From Mycobacterium sp. IS-1496 (GTDB lineage: Bacteria > Actinomycetota > Actinomycetes > Mycobacteriales > Mycobacteriaceae), in assembly GCF_001499995.1 (NCBI RefSeq), contig NZ_LQIU01000067.1, forward strand, positions 120,084-184,083: DNA of 64,000 nt, given 5' to 3'. Under the pieces are notes generated by a model, which ran no database searches, was not told where the DNA came from, and saw only the letters and a program-made list of their open reading frames with translations. Shown piece by piece: positions 53,125 through 63,388 of this stretch. Each line of letters starts with the position of its first letter. The stretch's first letter is position 1. A program made the translations under genes and the position numbers.

Positions 53125-56085
53125 GTGGCGAGACCGTCGACCGAACGCTCGAAGCTGCCCAGCACCGGGCGCCTCGGACTGGTGGAGAGGCAGGCCCCCG
53201 CGTACCTGGACAGGCTGGGCTGGAACACCGACCGGCACGTCGAACTCCTGTGGTCGCTCTCGCGCGCACCGGACGCCGACAGCGCACTGCACACGATGGT
53301 CCGCCTCGCCGATGCGCTCGGCGACGGCTGGGACGCGCTCAACCGCGCGCTGCTGACCGACAAACCCTTGCGCGGACGGCTGTTCGCAGTGCTGGGCTCG
53401 TCGCTCGCGCTCGGCGACCACCTCGTCGCCCACCCCGAGAAATGGGAACTGCTCGCCGGCAAGGTGACGCTCCCGACGGCCGACGCGCTGCGCGGGGAGT
53501 TCGTCGCGGTCGCGGAATCGGTCGACACAGCGGCCGCGATGCTGCCGCTGCGCACGCTGTACCGCGACCGGCTGCTGGTGCTCGCGGCCCTCGACGTGGC
53601 GCCCACGGTCGAGAACGAACCCGTGCTGCCGTTCTCGACGGTCGGCGAGCACCTGTCGGATCTGGCCGACGCCGCGCTCGCCGGTGCGCTCGAGGTGGCG
53701 ATGCGCGCGGTGTGCGGCGAAGGCGACCGGCCCCGCATCGCCATCATCGCGATGGGCAAATGCGGTGCGCGCGAACTGAACTACGTCAGCGACGTCGACG
53801 TCATCTTCGTCACCGACCCCGCCGACGCGACCACCACCCGGGTGGCCGGGGAGATGATGCGGTTCGCCGCCGACGCCTTCTTCGAAGTCGACGCGGCGTT
53901 GCGCCCGGAGGGTAAGCACGGCCAGTTGGTCCGCACGCTCGAGTCACACGTCGCCTACTACCAGCGCTGGGCCAAGACGTGGGAGTTCCAGGCGCTGATG
54001 AAGGCGCGGCCCACCGCCGGTGACGCCGACCTGGGCCGCGAATACATCGAGGCGCTGACGCCGATGGTCTGGACAGCCTGCGAGCGTGAGGATTTCGTGC
54101 CCGAGGTGCAGGCGATGCGCCGGCGGGTGGAGGAGCTGGTGCCCGCAGGCGTGCGGGCGCGGGAACTGAAGCTCGGTACGGGCGGGCTGCGCGACGTGGA
54201 GTTCGCCGTCCAGCTGCTGCAGCTGGTGCACGGGCGCAACGACGAGTCGCTGCACGTCGCATCCACCGTCGACGCGCTGGCCGCGTTGGGGGCGGGCGGT
54301 TACGTCGGCCGCGACGACGCCGCCAACCTCACCGCGTCCTACGAGTTCCTGCGGCTGCTCGAGCACCGGCTGCAGCTGCAGCGGCTCAAACGGACCCATA
54401 TGCTGCCCGAGACCGACGACGACGAGGCGCTGCGCTGGCTGGCCCGCGCCGCCCACGTGCGCCCGGACGGCCAGCGCGACGCCCTCGGTGTGTTGCGGGA
54501 GGAGCTCAAGCGGCAGAGCCTGCGGGTGTCGCGCCTGCACGCCAAGCTGTTCTACCAACCGCTGCTGGAGTCGGTGGGCCAGCCCGCGCTGGGCATCGAA
54601 CCCGGGATGAGCACCGCCGCGGCCGAACGTCAGCTCGCCGCACTGGGTTACGAGGGCCCGCAGAGCGCGCTGACGCATCTGGCGGCACTGACCGGGGAGG
54701 GCGGACGGCGCGGCCGCGTCCAGCGGGTGCTGCTGCCGACGCTGCTCGACTGGCTATCCGACACCCCCGACCCGGACGCCGGCCTGCTGTCCTATCGCCG
54801 CATCAGCGAGGCGCTGGCCGAACAGCGGTGGTACCTCGGCACGCTGCGCGACGAGGGGGCCGTCGCCAAACGGTTGATGCGGGTGCTGGGCACGTCGGCC
54901 TACGTACCGGACCTGCTGATGCGCGCCCCGGAGGTCATCCAGCTCTACGCCGACGGACCCAACGGCCCGAAACTGCTCGACACCGAACCCGAGGCCATGG
55001 CCAGGGGGCTGGTGGCGTCGGCGGGCAGGCACGCCGACCCGGTGCGCGCCATCGCCGCCGCCCGCACCCTGCGCCGCCGGGAACTCGCGCGCATCGCCTC
55101 GGCCGATCTGCTGGGCATGCTCGACGTGATCGAGGTGTGCCGGGCGCTGACGGCGCTGTGGGTGGCCGTGCTGCAGGCCGCGCTGGACGCGGTGATGCGC
55201 GCCAACGCCCCCGAGGATGGCCCCCCGGCCCGCATCGCGGTGATCGGCATGGGCCGGCTCGGCGGCCAGGAACTGGGCTACGGCTCCGACGCCGACGTGA
55301 TGTTCGTCTGCGAACCGTGTAGCGGCGCAGAGGAATCCGCCGCGGTGCGGTGGGCGACCGGCATCGCCGAGCGGGTGCGCTCGCTGCTGGGCACCCCGAG
55401 CGCGGACCCGCCGCTGGAGGTCGACACGGGCCTGCGGCCCGAAGGGCGCAACGGGCCGCTGGTGCGCACACTGGCGTCCTACGAGGCGTACTACACGCAG
55501 TGGGCGCAACCGTGGGAGGTGCAGGCGTTGCTGCGCGCGCACCGCGTCGCAGGCGATCTCGAACTCGGGGAACGCTTCCTGCTGATGATCGACAAGACGC
55601 GCTACCCGGCCGGCGGGGTGTCGGCGCAGGCGGTGCAGGAGATCCGGCGGATCAAGGCTCGCGTCGACGCCGAGCGGTTGCCGCGCGGCGCGGACCCCAA
55701 CACCCACACCAAACTCGGCCGCGGCGGACTGGCCGACATCGAGTGGACCGTGCAGCTGATGCAGCTGCGGTTCGCGCACAAGGTGCCCGCCCTGCACTGC
55801 ACCTCGACGCTGCAGGCGCTCGACGCGATCGGCGCCGCCGAACTCATCGCCGAAGGCGATATCGACCTGCTGCGGCAGGCCTGGCTGACGGCGACGCGGG
55901 CGCGCAACGCGCTGGTGCTGGTGCGGGGCAAGCCGACCGACCAGCTGCCCGGCCCCGGCCGGATGCTCAACGCGGTGGCGGTGGCCGCGGGCTGGGACAA
56001 CGACGACGGCGGCGAGTTCCTCGACAACTACCTGCGGGTGACGCGGCGCGCGAAGACGGTGGTGCGCAAGGTGTTCGGTGGCTGA
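53125..56085 (+). CDS. glnE: Glutamine synthetase adenylyltransferase / adenylyl-removing enzyme
   Basis: A 986-residue bifunctional enzyme that adenylylates and deadenylylates glutamine synthetase in response to nitrogen state. Two nucleotidyltransferase domains are visible: G-K-C-G-A-R-E-L-N-Y-V-S-D-V-D (N-terminal, removing) and G-R-L-G-G-Q-E-L-G-Y-G-S-D-A-D (C-terminal, transferring), each followed by the substrate-binding R-P-E-G loops. Start is GTG at 53125. Its target is GlnA1, encoded 5 kb away; GlnA2, adjacent, lacks the target tyrosine. Confidence 0.94.
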   Translation: MARPSTERSKLPSTGRLGLVERQAPAYLDRLGWNTDRHVELLWSLSRAPDADSALHTMVRLADALGDGWDALNRALLTDKPLRGRLFAVLGSSLALGDHLVAHPEKWELLAGKVTLPTADALRGEFVAVAESVDTAAAMLPLRTLYRDRLLVLAALDVAPTVENEPVLPFSTVGEHLSDLADAALAGALEVAMRAVCGEGDRPRIAIIAMGKCGARELNYVSDVDVIFVTDPADATTTRVAGEMMRFAADAFFEVDAALRPEGKHGQLVRTLESHVAYYQRWAKTWEFQALMKARPTAGDADLGREYIEALTPMVWTACEREDFVPEVQAMRRRVEELVPAGVRARELKLGTGGLRDVEFAVQLLQLVHGRNDESLHVASTVDALAALGAGGYVGRDDAANLTASYEFLRLLEHRLQLQRLKRTHMLPETDDDEALRWLARAAHVRPDGQRDALGVLREELKRQSLRVSRLHAKLFYQPLLESVGQPALGIEPGMSTAAAERQLAALGYEGPQSALTHLAALTGEGGRRGRVQRVLLPTLLDWLSDTPDPDAGLLSYRRISEALAEQRWYLGTLRDEGAVAKRLMRVLGTSAYVPDLLMRAPEVIQLYADGPNGPKLLDTEPEAMARGLVASAGRHADPVRAIAAARTLRRRELARIASADLLGMLDVIEVCRALTALWVAVLQAALDAVMRANAPEDGPPARIAVIGMGRLGGQELGYGSDADVMFVCEPCSGAEESAAVRWATGIAERVRSLLGTPSADPPLEVDTGLRPEGRNGPLVRTLASYEAYYTQWAQPWEVQALLRAHRVAGDLELGERFLLMIDKTRYPAGGVSAQAVQEIRRIKARVDAERLPRGADPNTHTKLGRGGLADIEWTVQLMQLRFAHKVPALHCTSTLQALDAIGAAELIAEGDIDLLRQAWLTATRARNALVLVRGKPTDQLPGPGRMLNAVAVAAGWDNDDGGEFLDNYLRVTRRAKTVVRKVFGG

Positions 56086-56091
56086 GGTCCG

Positions 56092-56952
56092 ATGAAGTAC
56101 TACATCAGCCCGGCGTTCGTCGACACCAGTGAGATCGTCGACATCGCCCGCGCCGCGGACGAACTCGGATACGACGGCCTCGGCATCCCGGACCACGTCG
56201 TCAACCTCGAGACGCTCGAGACGCCGTATCCGTACACCAGGGACGGGCAACGACGCTGGCAGCCGTTCACCCACTGGCCCGACCCGTGGGTGCTCGTCGG
56301 CGCCCTCGCGCAGGTCACCACCCGGCTGCGGTTCGTCACCACGGTGTACGTGCCTGCGATGCGCGACCCGTACTCGGCGGCCAAGGCCATCGGCACCGCG
56401 GCCTACCTCGCGGGCGGACGGGTGGAGCTCGGCATCGGGGTCGGCTGGTGCGAAGACGAGTTCCGTTTGATGGGGCAGCGGTTCGACCGCCGGGGCCGGC
56501 GCACCGACGAGATGCTCGACCTGTTCCGGGCACTGTGGCAGCCGGGCTGGACCGAGTTCGACGGTGAGTTCTACCCGACTCCGCGGCTGGAGATGGAGCC
56601 CACACCGCCGCCCATCCCGATCTACGTCGGCGGCCTCAGCGACGTCGCGTTGCGCCGCGCCGCGCGCAACGACGGCTGGATCGGCGATCTGATCACCACC
56701 GACCGGGCCATCGCCGCGGCGCAGCGGCTCCACGAACTCCGCGCTGCGGCAGGCAGATCCGTCGAGGACTTCACGATCCTCACGCCGCTCACCGACGCGC
56801 TGGTGCGGGCCGACTACGACCGCGCCGAGGCCGCGGGCATCACCCACATCCTGACCATGCCGTGGATGTTCTACACCGGCGCCGACGCGACGCTGGCGGA
56901 GAAGATCGACGGGATGAAGCGGTTCCGCAAAGACCTCGGACTGGACGGCTGA
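56092..56952 (+). CDS. LLM-class F420-dependent oxidoreductase
   Basis: A 286-residue luciferase-like TIM-barrel protein: D-I-A-R-A-A-D-E-L-G-Y-D-G-L-G-I-P-D-H near the N-terminus, V-E-L-G-I-G-V-G-W-C-E-D-E-F in the middle (cofactor-binding loop) and D-E-M-L-D-L-F-R-A-L-W. The subgroup uses coenzyme F420, abundant in mycobacteria. The substrate is unknown. Starts 6 nt after glnE, so it may share the glnE transcript, though the functions are not obviously related. Confidence 0.85.
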   Translation: MKYYISPAFVDTSEIVDIARAADELGYDGLGIPDHVVNLETLETPYPYTRDGQRRWQPFTHWPDPWVLVGALAQVTTRLRFVTTVYVPAMRDPYSAAKAIGTAAYLAGGRVELGIGVGWCEDEFRLMGQRFDRRGRRTDEMLDLFRALWQPGWTEFDGEFYPTPRLEMEPTPPPIPIYVGGLSDVALRRAARNDGWIGDLITTDRAIAAAQRLHELRAAAGRSVEDFTILTPLTDALVRADYDRAEAAGITHILTMPWMFYTGADATLAEKIDGMKRFRKDLGLDG

Positions 56953-56961
56953 CCCGGGCGC

Positions 56962-57342
56962 TCACCCGATCTCGGTCTCGCTCCGTTCGTCGTCGGGCTT
57001 GTCGGCAGGAGCGGGCGCGGTTCTCGCGCTCCGCCCGGTGACGTACTCGAGGATCCCCGTGATGTCGAGGACCCGCTCGAAGTAGCTCGGCCGGTTGTCG
57101 AGGTGGAGGTCGACGCCGGCTGCGGAGGTGCGGCGTTCGATGAGCAGCAACCCCGACAGGCCCGCGGAGTCGCAGAACGTCAGTTCGCCGCAGTCGAGGC
57201 GCAGCGCGCGGAGTCCCGGGTCGGCCTCGAGCAGCCGCGATGCGGTGGCGACGAGCTCGTCGGTCGTCTCGGAGTCGAGCTCACCGGCGATGTGCACGGT
57301 GGCCGACCGGCGGGCGACGTCGAGGGAGCAGCTCAGCTTCAT
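56962..57342 (-). CDS. STAS-domain anti-anti-sigma-like protein
   Basis: A 126-residue STAS protein with the conserved phosphorylation Ser59 in C-D-S-A-G-L-S-G-L, the SpoIIAA/RsbV-type site, then an acidic disordered tail. Such proteins, when dephosphorylated, bind an RsbW-type anti-sigma factor and free a sigma factor. No RsbW-type kinase is in this operon. The ATG overlaps the stop of the B12-binding gene (ATGA), so it is translated with its likely upstream sensor and the SpoIIE phosphatase. It is the last gene of the operon. Confidence 0.87.
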   Translation of the reverse strand: MKLSCSLDVARRSATVHIAGELDSETTDELVATASRLLEADPGLRALRLDCGELTFCDSAGLSGLLLIERRTSAAGVDLHLDNRPSYFERVLDITGILEYVTGRSARTAPAPADKPDDERSETEIG

Positions 57343-58400
57343 GCGATTGTTTCCATGTCGGTCGGATGGCCAAGGGCGGTCGATGCTGCGGTCAGAAGAC
57401 GCTGGGTGCGGGGGAACTCCATCAGTTGAGCCCCAAGCGATTCCAGCGCCGGGTGAAGTGAGGTGGCCGGCACGCCGCGCGCGACGAGGATGTCGGCAGT
57501 CCACGTCAGGAAACCGGTGAACAGCTCGTCGTCGTCGATGTAGAGGGCGGTGGCGAGGAAGTCCACGATGTGCGCGATGTCCTCGGTGGTGTGCTGGCGC
57601 TGCCGTTCGCTGTAGGTCCGCATCGCCGGGAAGCGGTTCTCCAGGTCGACCACGGTCGCCTTGACGAGTTGCGGGGCGGTGCGGCTGACCATCGTGTACT
57701 CCTGGTCGCCCAGATGCGGCAGGTCGTCGATGGGATGGTGCGCCGCGGGCCGGTGGCCCCGGTCGACGCCGCGGTTGAGGCACTCGGCGGCCGCCCGGGC
57801 GTCGGGACCCCAGGCGTCCGCACCCAGCCGGCGGGCGTAGCGCCCGTCCGGTCCGAACGCGGCGCCGCCGGCGATGACGGGGACGCCGGCGGCCTGGCAT
57901 GCGGTGATCGCGGCGTGGGCGGTGGGCAGCCGGGTCGGGATGGAACACGAGAGGGCCACGGCGACAGGGCCGGTCCGGTGCAGGTGGGCGATGAGATGCG
58001 GGGTGGGCACCTGAGCGCCCAGGAAGTCGACCTGCCAACCGCGGAGCCGCAGCACTTCGGCGAGCAGACGCGCGGGCAGCGCGTGCCACTCACCGTCGAC
58101 GCACGCCACCGTCACCCGGCCGCTCTTCGGGTTCGGCGTGCTGGCCGGGTGGTGGGCGAGGGCGGCGATCACCCTGTCGTTGATGGCGGTGGCGGCATGT
58201 TCCTCGGCGACGGTGATCCGGTTGGCGGCCCACTCGGTGCCGACGCGGTGCTGTACCGGCGCGATGATCTCGAGCAGCACATCCTCGGCGCTCACACCGG
58301 TGTCGATCGCGGCGAACACCGTTGCGGCCGCAGCGTATTCGTCACCATCGAGGACGGCGTTCCACAGCCGCTCCCGCGCGGCCGTGTGGTCGGCGCTCAC
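57339..58400 (-). CDS. Cobalamin-binding photoreceptor-like protein, no DNA-binding domain
   Basis: A 353-residue protein. Residues 7-85 are a B12 'cap' helical domain with W57-x9-E67-H68, the signature of adenosylcobalamin photoreceptors of the CarH type. Residues 95-215 are a Rossmann-like B12-binding domain whose axial histidine is probably His106 in the E-W-H-A-L-P segment (the usual E/D-x-H-x-x-G has Pro for Gly), with L-R-G-W-Q-V-D-F-L-G-A-Q-V-P-T and a downstream A-G-G-A-A-F. No MerR helix-turn-helix precedes it. Residues 225-345 are a helical region I cannot name. GTG start; overlaps both neighbours by 4 bp. Confidence 0.85.
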   Translation of the reverse strand: MSADHTAARERLWNAVLDGDEYAAAATVFAAIDTGVSAEDVLLEIIAPVQHRVGTEWAANRITVAEEHAATAINDRVIAALAHHPASTPNPKSGRVTVACVDGEWHALPARLLAEVLRLRGWQVDFLGAQVPTPHLIAHLHRTGPVAVALSCSIPTRLPTAHAAITACQAAGVPVIAGGAAFGPDGRYARRLGADAWGPDARAAAECLNRGVDRGHRPAAHHPIDDLPHLGDQEYTMVSRTAPQLVKATVVDLENRFPAMRTYSERQRQHTTEDIAHIVDFLATALYIDDDELFTGFLTWTADILVARGVPATSLHPALESLGAQLMEFPRTQRLLTAASTALGHPTDMETIA

Positions 58401-60049
58401 GCGGTGTACCTGCCGGCGGTATGGCCGTCGACCGCGCTGAGGTGCGTCCGGCGTGGAGCGGTGATCGCGACGACGGCGATGTCGTCGTGCTCGCGGCGGC
58501 TCACCCACTGCGTCGTGAGCATCATGATCCGCTCGACCACGGCCTCGGCCGGCATCCCCGCGCACTGTTCCAGGGCGGCGGCGAGGCGCTGCTCACCGAA
58601 CATGTCGGTGCCGAGCGGGCCACCCCAGGCCTCGGTCACGCCGTCGGTGTACAGCACGCACGTCTCGCCGGGCGCCAGGGTCGTCTCGAACGTGCGGGTC
58701 TGGATCTGCTCCAGCACGCCCACCAACTGGCCGCGGGTGTCGGCCTCTTCGACCCGCCCGTCGCAGCGCACGATCAGCGGCGCGCAGTGCCCGGCGCTGG
58801 TCAACCGCAGCACCACCTGTCCGTCGCGGCGCGCCACCGAGGCCAGGACCAGGGTGGCGAAGCGGGTGTGGTCGGTGGACAGCAGGGCGCTGTTGAGCAA
58901 CCTGAGCACCCCGCGGTGGTCCTGCGCCAGCGGCGCGAGCGCCTGCAGGGTGTTGCGGATCTTGCCGGTGAGGACCGCGGCCTCCAGACCCTTGCCGCAC
59001 ACGTCACCGAGGACGACCAGGGTGTCGTCCTCCGGCGTGGCGCCGGGGTGCACGTCGTAGAAGTCGCCGCCGACGACCTGGTGGTCCTCGGAGGCGCGGT
59101 AGCCGCCCGCCAGTTCGAAGCCGTGCAGGCGGCGCAGCTGAGGCGGGACGAGATCGCGCATCAGCGTGCGGGTGATCGCGGACTGTTCGGCGTAGAGCCC
59201 CGCCGCCGACAGCGCCGCACCGGCACGCGCGGCGAACAGCCGCGCGGAGAGCTCCTCGTCGTCGCCGAACGCCGGTTCGGACGCCCGCCGCAGCAACACC
59301 AGCGCGCCGGCCGGGACACCGAGGCCGGGAAGCGGGGTGATCAGCACCGACCCCACCGAACCGCCGAACGTCGACGGGATGAGCCACTCGGGCAGCGATG
59401 CCGGGTCGAGCCAGCGCGACGGTACGGGTGGGAAGCCGCGCAACGCCTCACTGAGCCCCGCCACCACCGCGGGATCTGCGTCGACCGTGCGCTGCTCCAC
59501 CCCGCCGCGGTCACCGCAGACGACCGGCAACCGGTTGCCGGCGACCGGGGAGACGACCGCGGCCGCGTCGGCGAGATGCCGCGTCGCCAACTGGACGGCC
59601 GCCGACATGCAGCGGTCGACGTTGAGGGTGGCCATCAGCACCGCCGAGGCCTCGTCGAGGAAGGCGGTGCGCGCCTGCTCGCGGGAGAGGGCCTCCTGGG
59701 TGTCCGTGAGCTCGCGGTCGTCGTCCTCGATCAACCACCAGGCGATCTCACCGTCGAGCACAGTGGGGCGGGCTTCGACGCGTCTGCCGTTCACGGCGCC
59801 CGACGCGGTTGTCCCCTCGACCTCAGGCGAGGCGGTTCGTTGCGCGAGCCGGCGGTGTGCCTGCGCCAGCCACGGGGGTGCGACCTCGTCCACGTCCGCA
59901 CCCGGGACGGCCGACGGCAGAAGCGCCTGCGTGGACGGGCTCACCGCGCGGACGATTCCGGTGCCGGTCACCACGACCACCGGATGGGGGACGGAGGACC
60001 ACGCGGCGTCGAGACCCGTGGCCACGCCGATGGGACCGTCCCCACCCAT
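58397..60049 (-). CDS. SpoIIE-type PP2C phosphatase with PAS/GAF sensor
   Basis: A 550-residue protein. Residues 15-110 look PAS-like, 125-290 GAF-like, and 310-535 carry the SpoIIE/PP2C phosphatase: metal-binding Asp in G-G-D-F-Y-D (327-332), G-D-V-C-G-K-G (348-354), Y-T-D-G-V-T-E-A (467-474) and D-D-I-A (522-525), all present. Such phosphatases dephosphorylate STAS proteins (RsbU-RsbV system). First gene of the operon; its stop overlaps the B12-protein GTG. Together with the STAS gene it constitutes a partner-switching output controlled by a B12-binding sensor. Confidence 0.9.
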   Translation of the reverse strand: MGGDGPIGVATGLDAAWSSVPHPVVVVTGTGIVRAVSPSTQALLPSAVPGADVDEVAPPWLAQAHRRLAQRTASPEVEGTTASGAVNGRRVEARPTVLDGEIAWWLIEDDDRELTDTQEALSREQARTAFLDEASAVLMATLNVDRCMSAAVQLATRHLADAAAVVSPVAGNRLPVVCGDRGGVEQRTVDADPAVVAGLSEALRGFPPVPSRWLDPASLPEWLIPSTFGGSVGSVLITPLPGLGVPAGALVLLRRASEPAFGDDEELSARLFAARAGAALSAAGLYAEQSAITRTLMRDLVPPQLRRLHGFELAGGYRASEDHQVVGGDFYDVHPGATPEDDTLVVLGDVCGKGLEAAVLTGKIRNTLQALAPLAQDHRGVLRLLNSALLSTDHTRFATLVLASVARRDGQVVLRLTSAGHCAPLIVRCDGRVEEADTRGQLVGVLEQIQTRTFETTLAPGETCVLYTDGVTEAWGGPLGTDMFGEQRLAAALEQCAGMPAEAVVERIMMLTTQWVSRREHDDIAVVAITAPRRTHLSAVDGHTAGRYTA

Positions 60050-60150
60050 GCGGCCTCCTCAATGGGGCCACCGAATGTGGAACGGCATCCCCACGTCGCA
60101 GACGCGAAGGCCCCTCGGCGACGCTACCGTGCGCCGCGGACGAGGGCCAG

Positions 60151-60711
60151 TCAGTAGCGCGGCCGACGGAAGCGGCTGAGCAGGCCGCCGCGGCGGACCG
60201 GCTGACCGGTCTGACCGGTGGGGGCGTAGCCGCCGGGCGCCGTCCCGTACCCGGTGGGGGCAGCGGTACCGGTGACCACACCACCGGTCGCCACTCCCCG
60301 GCTGCGCCGCCGGGCGTCGACCGACCAGACTCCCGCGCCGAGCCCGGCCAGCGCCAGGAAGGCGAAGCAGTACAGCAGCGCGGGCTCGCCGCCGTTGCCG
60401 CCCATGCCCTGGTCGTAGGGCCAGAACCCGTTGGGCAGGTGCTGCCACAGGTAGGCCACCGCCATCTCGCCGGAGGCGATGAACGCCGCGATGCGGGTGA
60501 ACAACCCGATGGTGATGAGGATGCCGAGCACGAACTCGATGAGACCGGCCCACCAGCCTGGCCAGGAACCGACCGGAACCGACTGGCCGAGCGGCCAGCC
60601 GAACAGTTTCATCGAGCCGTGCAGTGTGAACGCCAACCCGAAGACGATGCGGAAGATGCTCAGGAGAGGGGAGGAGTAGTTCGCGAGCCGAGAGTCGAAA
60701 GTCGTGGCCAT
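60151..60711 (-). CDS. DoxX-family membrane protein
   Basis: A 186-residue protein with four membrane segments in residues 13-130 (I-F-R-I-V-F-G-L-A-F-T-L-H-G-S-M-K-L-F, then I-E-F-V-L-G-I-L-I-T-I-G-L-F, and two more) followed by a Gly/Thr/Pro-rich, basic cytoplasmic tail ending R-F-R-R-P-R-Y. DoxX-type proteins in mycobacteria are associated with redox/thiol stress complexes. It is on the same strand as, and about 100 nt upstream of, nothing obviously linked; the gap to the SpoIIE gene start is 101 nt. Confidence 0.83.
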   Translation of the reverse strand: MATTFDSRLANYSSPLLSIFRIVFGLAFTLHGSMKLFGWPLGQSVPVGSWPGWWAGLIEFVLGILITIGLFTRIAAFIASGEMAVAYLWQHLPNGFWPYDQGMGGNGGEPALLYCFAFLALAGLGAGVWSVDARRRSRGVATGGVVTGTAAPTGYGTAPGGYAPTGQTGQPVRRGGLLSRFRRPRY

Positions 60712-60743
60712 GGGGTGACCTTACGCGCGCACGTCCAGGATTT

Positions 60744-61175
60744 TCACAGCTCGAGCAGCACTGTTACCGGACCGTCGTTGACCAGTTCCACGTTCATGTG
60801 CGCCCCGAAAACTCCTGTTCGCACTGGAGCGCCGAGCCCGCGCAGCGCCTCGCAGAACGTGGTCACCAGCGGTTCGGCGACCGGTCCTGGCGCCGCGGCG
60901 TTCCACGACGGCCGCCGCCCCTTGACGGTGTTGGCGTAGAGGGTGAACTGGCTGACGACCAGGATCGGGGCGCCGATGTCGGCGGCTGAGCGCTCACCGT
61001 CGAGAATCCTCAGCTGCCAGAGCTTCTCGGCGAGTTTGCGCGCGGTGTCGGCGTCGTCGGTGTGGGTGACGCCGACCAGCGCCACGAGTCCCTGCGACGG
61101 CGGCAGGATCTCGCCCACCACCTCGCCGTCGACGACGACGCGCGCCGAACAGACCCGCTGCACCAGTACCCGCAT
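60744..61175 (-). CDS. dtd: D-aminoacyl-tRNA deacylase
   Basis: A 143-residue enzyme that removes D-amino acids from mischarged tRNA. N-terminal M-R-V-L-V-Q-R-V, S-Q-F-T-L-Y-A in the catalytic region, and the terminal cross-subunit motif G-V-F-G-A-H-M-x-V in place of the usual G-x-P pattern region (N-D-G-P-V-T near the end) match Dtd. The frame is open further upstream but this start is the family's. Located between DoxX and glnA1 on the minus strand. Confidence 0.93.
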   Translation of the reverse strand: MRVLVQRVCSARVVVDGEVVGEILPPSQGLVALVGVTHTDDADTARKLAEKLWQLRILDGERSAADIGAPILVVSQFTLYANTVKGRRPSWNAAAPGPVAEPLVTTFCEALRGLGAPVRTGVFGAHMNVELVNDGPVTVLLEL

Positions 61176-61192
61176 GGCTCCATCCAAGCGAA

Positions 61193-61224
61193 AGGGCCGG
61201 GCGGCATGCACGCCACCCGGCCCT
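61193..61224 (-). terminator. Strong terminator hairpin of glnA1
   Basis: AGGGCCGGG pairs perfectly with CCCGGCCCT, with three more inner base pairs beyond one mismatch and a 6-nt loop. On the minus strand it lies 38 nt after the glnA1 stop and is followed by a T-rich TTTCG. Confidence 0.7.
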
Positions 61225-61261
61225 GACACCTGCCGACTTAGACGTCGCGTCGGCGAGCCGA

Positions 61262-62698
<1,437 letters not shown>

Positions 62699-62833
62699 TC
62701 TAGTTTTCTCCTTTACTGGTAACCCGCGCGTTGACGCTAGGGACACGATGTTGCACGGTCGTCAACCGCATGTTGCGCCGAAGTTACGGCGGAGCATCAC
62801 ACCCGGGTTCGAGGCGAGCGCAGCGGGCCCGCC

Positions 62834-62839
62834 TATCCT
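62834..62839 (+). promoter_or_regulatory. -10 box (TATCCT) of leaderless RDD-protein gene
   Basis: TATCCT, then 6 nt, then the ATG at 62846, in the 147-nt glnA1-RDD divergent gap. Confidence 0.45.
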
Positions 62840-62845
62840 TTCAGT

Positions 62846-63328
62846 ATGGCCCGCGCGCTCGGGTCCTGGCTGTCCGGTCCGGAATCGAACCGCGGACCCG
62901 GCGGCCCGGGCCAACCACCGAATGAATACCCGGGTCAGCGGCTCGGGGCGCCCGACAGCGGGCCCGGCTCGATGGCGCGGTTCGGCCGCCGGGTCGCGGC
63001 GATGCTCGTCGACTGGTTCATCGCCTACGGGCTGGCCGCGCTCGCCATGACGCTGGGCCTGATCTCGGTGGGCGCGATGTCGACGGTGATCCTCGTCATC
63101 TGGTTCGTCCTCGGGGCCGTGTCGGTGCGCCTGTTCAGCTTCACCCCCGGCCAGTTCGTCCTGGGGCTGATGGTCGTGTCGATGGACGACCGGGAACACG
63201 TGGGTCTGGGCCGCGCCGTGGTCCGCGGGCTGATGATCGCGCTGGTCATCCCGGCGCTGTTCACCGACGAAGACCTGCGCGGTCTGCACGATCTGGCGAC
63301 CAAGACCGCCGTCGTCCGCCGAACGTGA
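62846..63328 (+). CDS. RDD-family membrane protein
   Basis: A 160-residue protein. The first 45 residues are Pro/Gly-rich and soluble; three hydrophobic segments follow (A-M-L-V-D-W-F-I-A-Y-G-L-A, T-V-I-L-V-I-W-F-V-L-G-A-V, G-L-M-I-A-L-V-I-P-A-L-F), with the RDD-type Arg at F-G-R-R-V-A and Asp in L-V-D-W. Function of the family is largely unknown. Matches the Rv2219-like gene beside glnA1. The IS30 element begins shortly after its stop. Confidence 0.85.
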   Translation: MARALGSWLSGPESNRGPGGPGQPPNEYPGQRLGAPDSGPGSMARFGRRVAAMLVDWFIAYGLAALAMTLGLISVGAMSTVILVIWFVLGAVSVRLFSFTPGQFVLGLMVVSMDDREHVGLGRAVVRGLMIALVIPALFTDEDLRGLHDLATKTAVVRRT

Positions 63329-63388
63329 GGTCGTGTCCGACTTTCGCCGGGCGGTTTCAAGGCGTCGTTGCAATAGCAGCTGATTCTG

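Noticed and set aside
62783..62798. GTTAC-n6-GCATC upstream of glnA1 as a GlnR box
   Set aside because: Only the first half-site fits and the spacing match could be chance; too weak to list as a feature.
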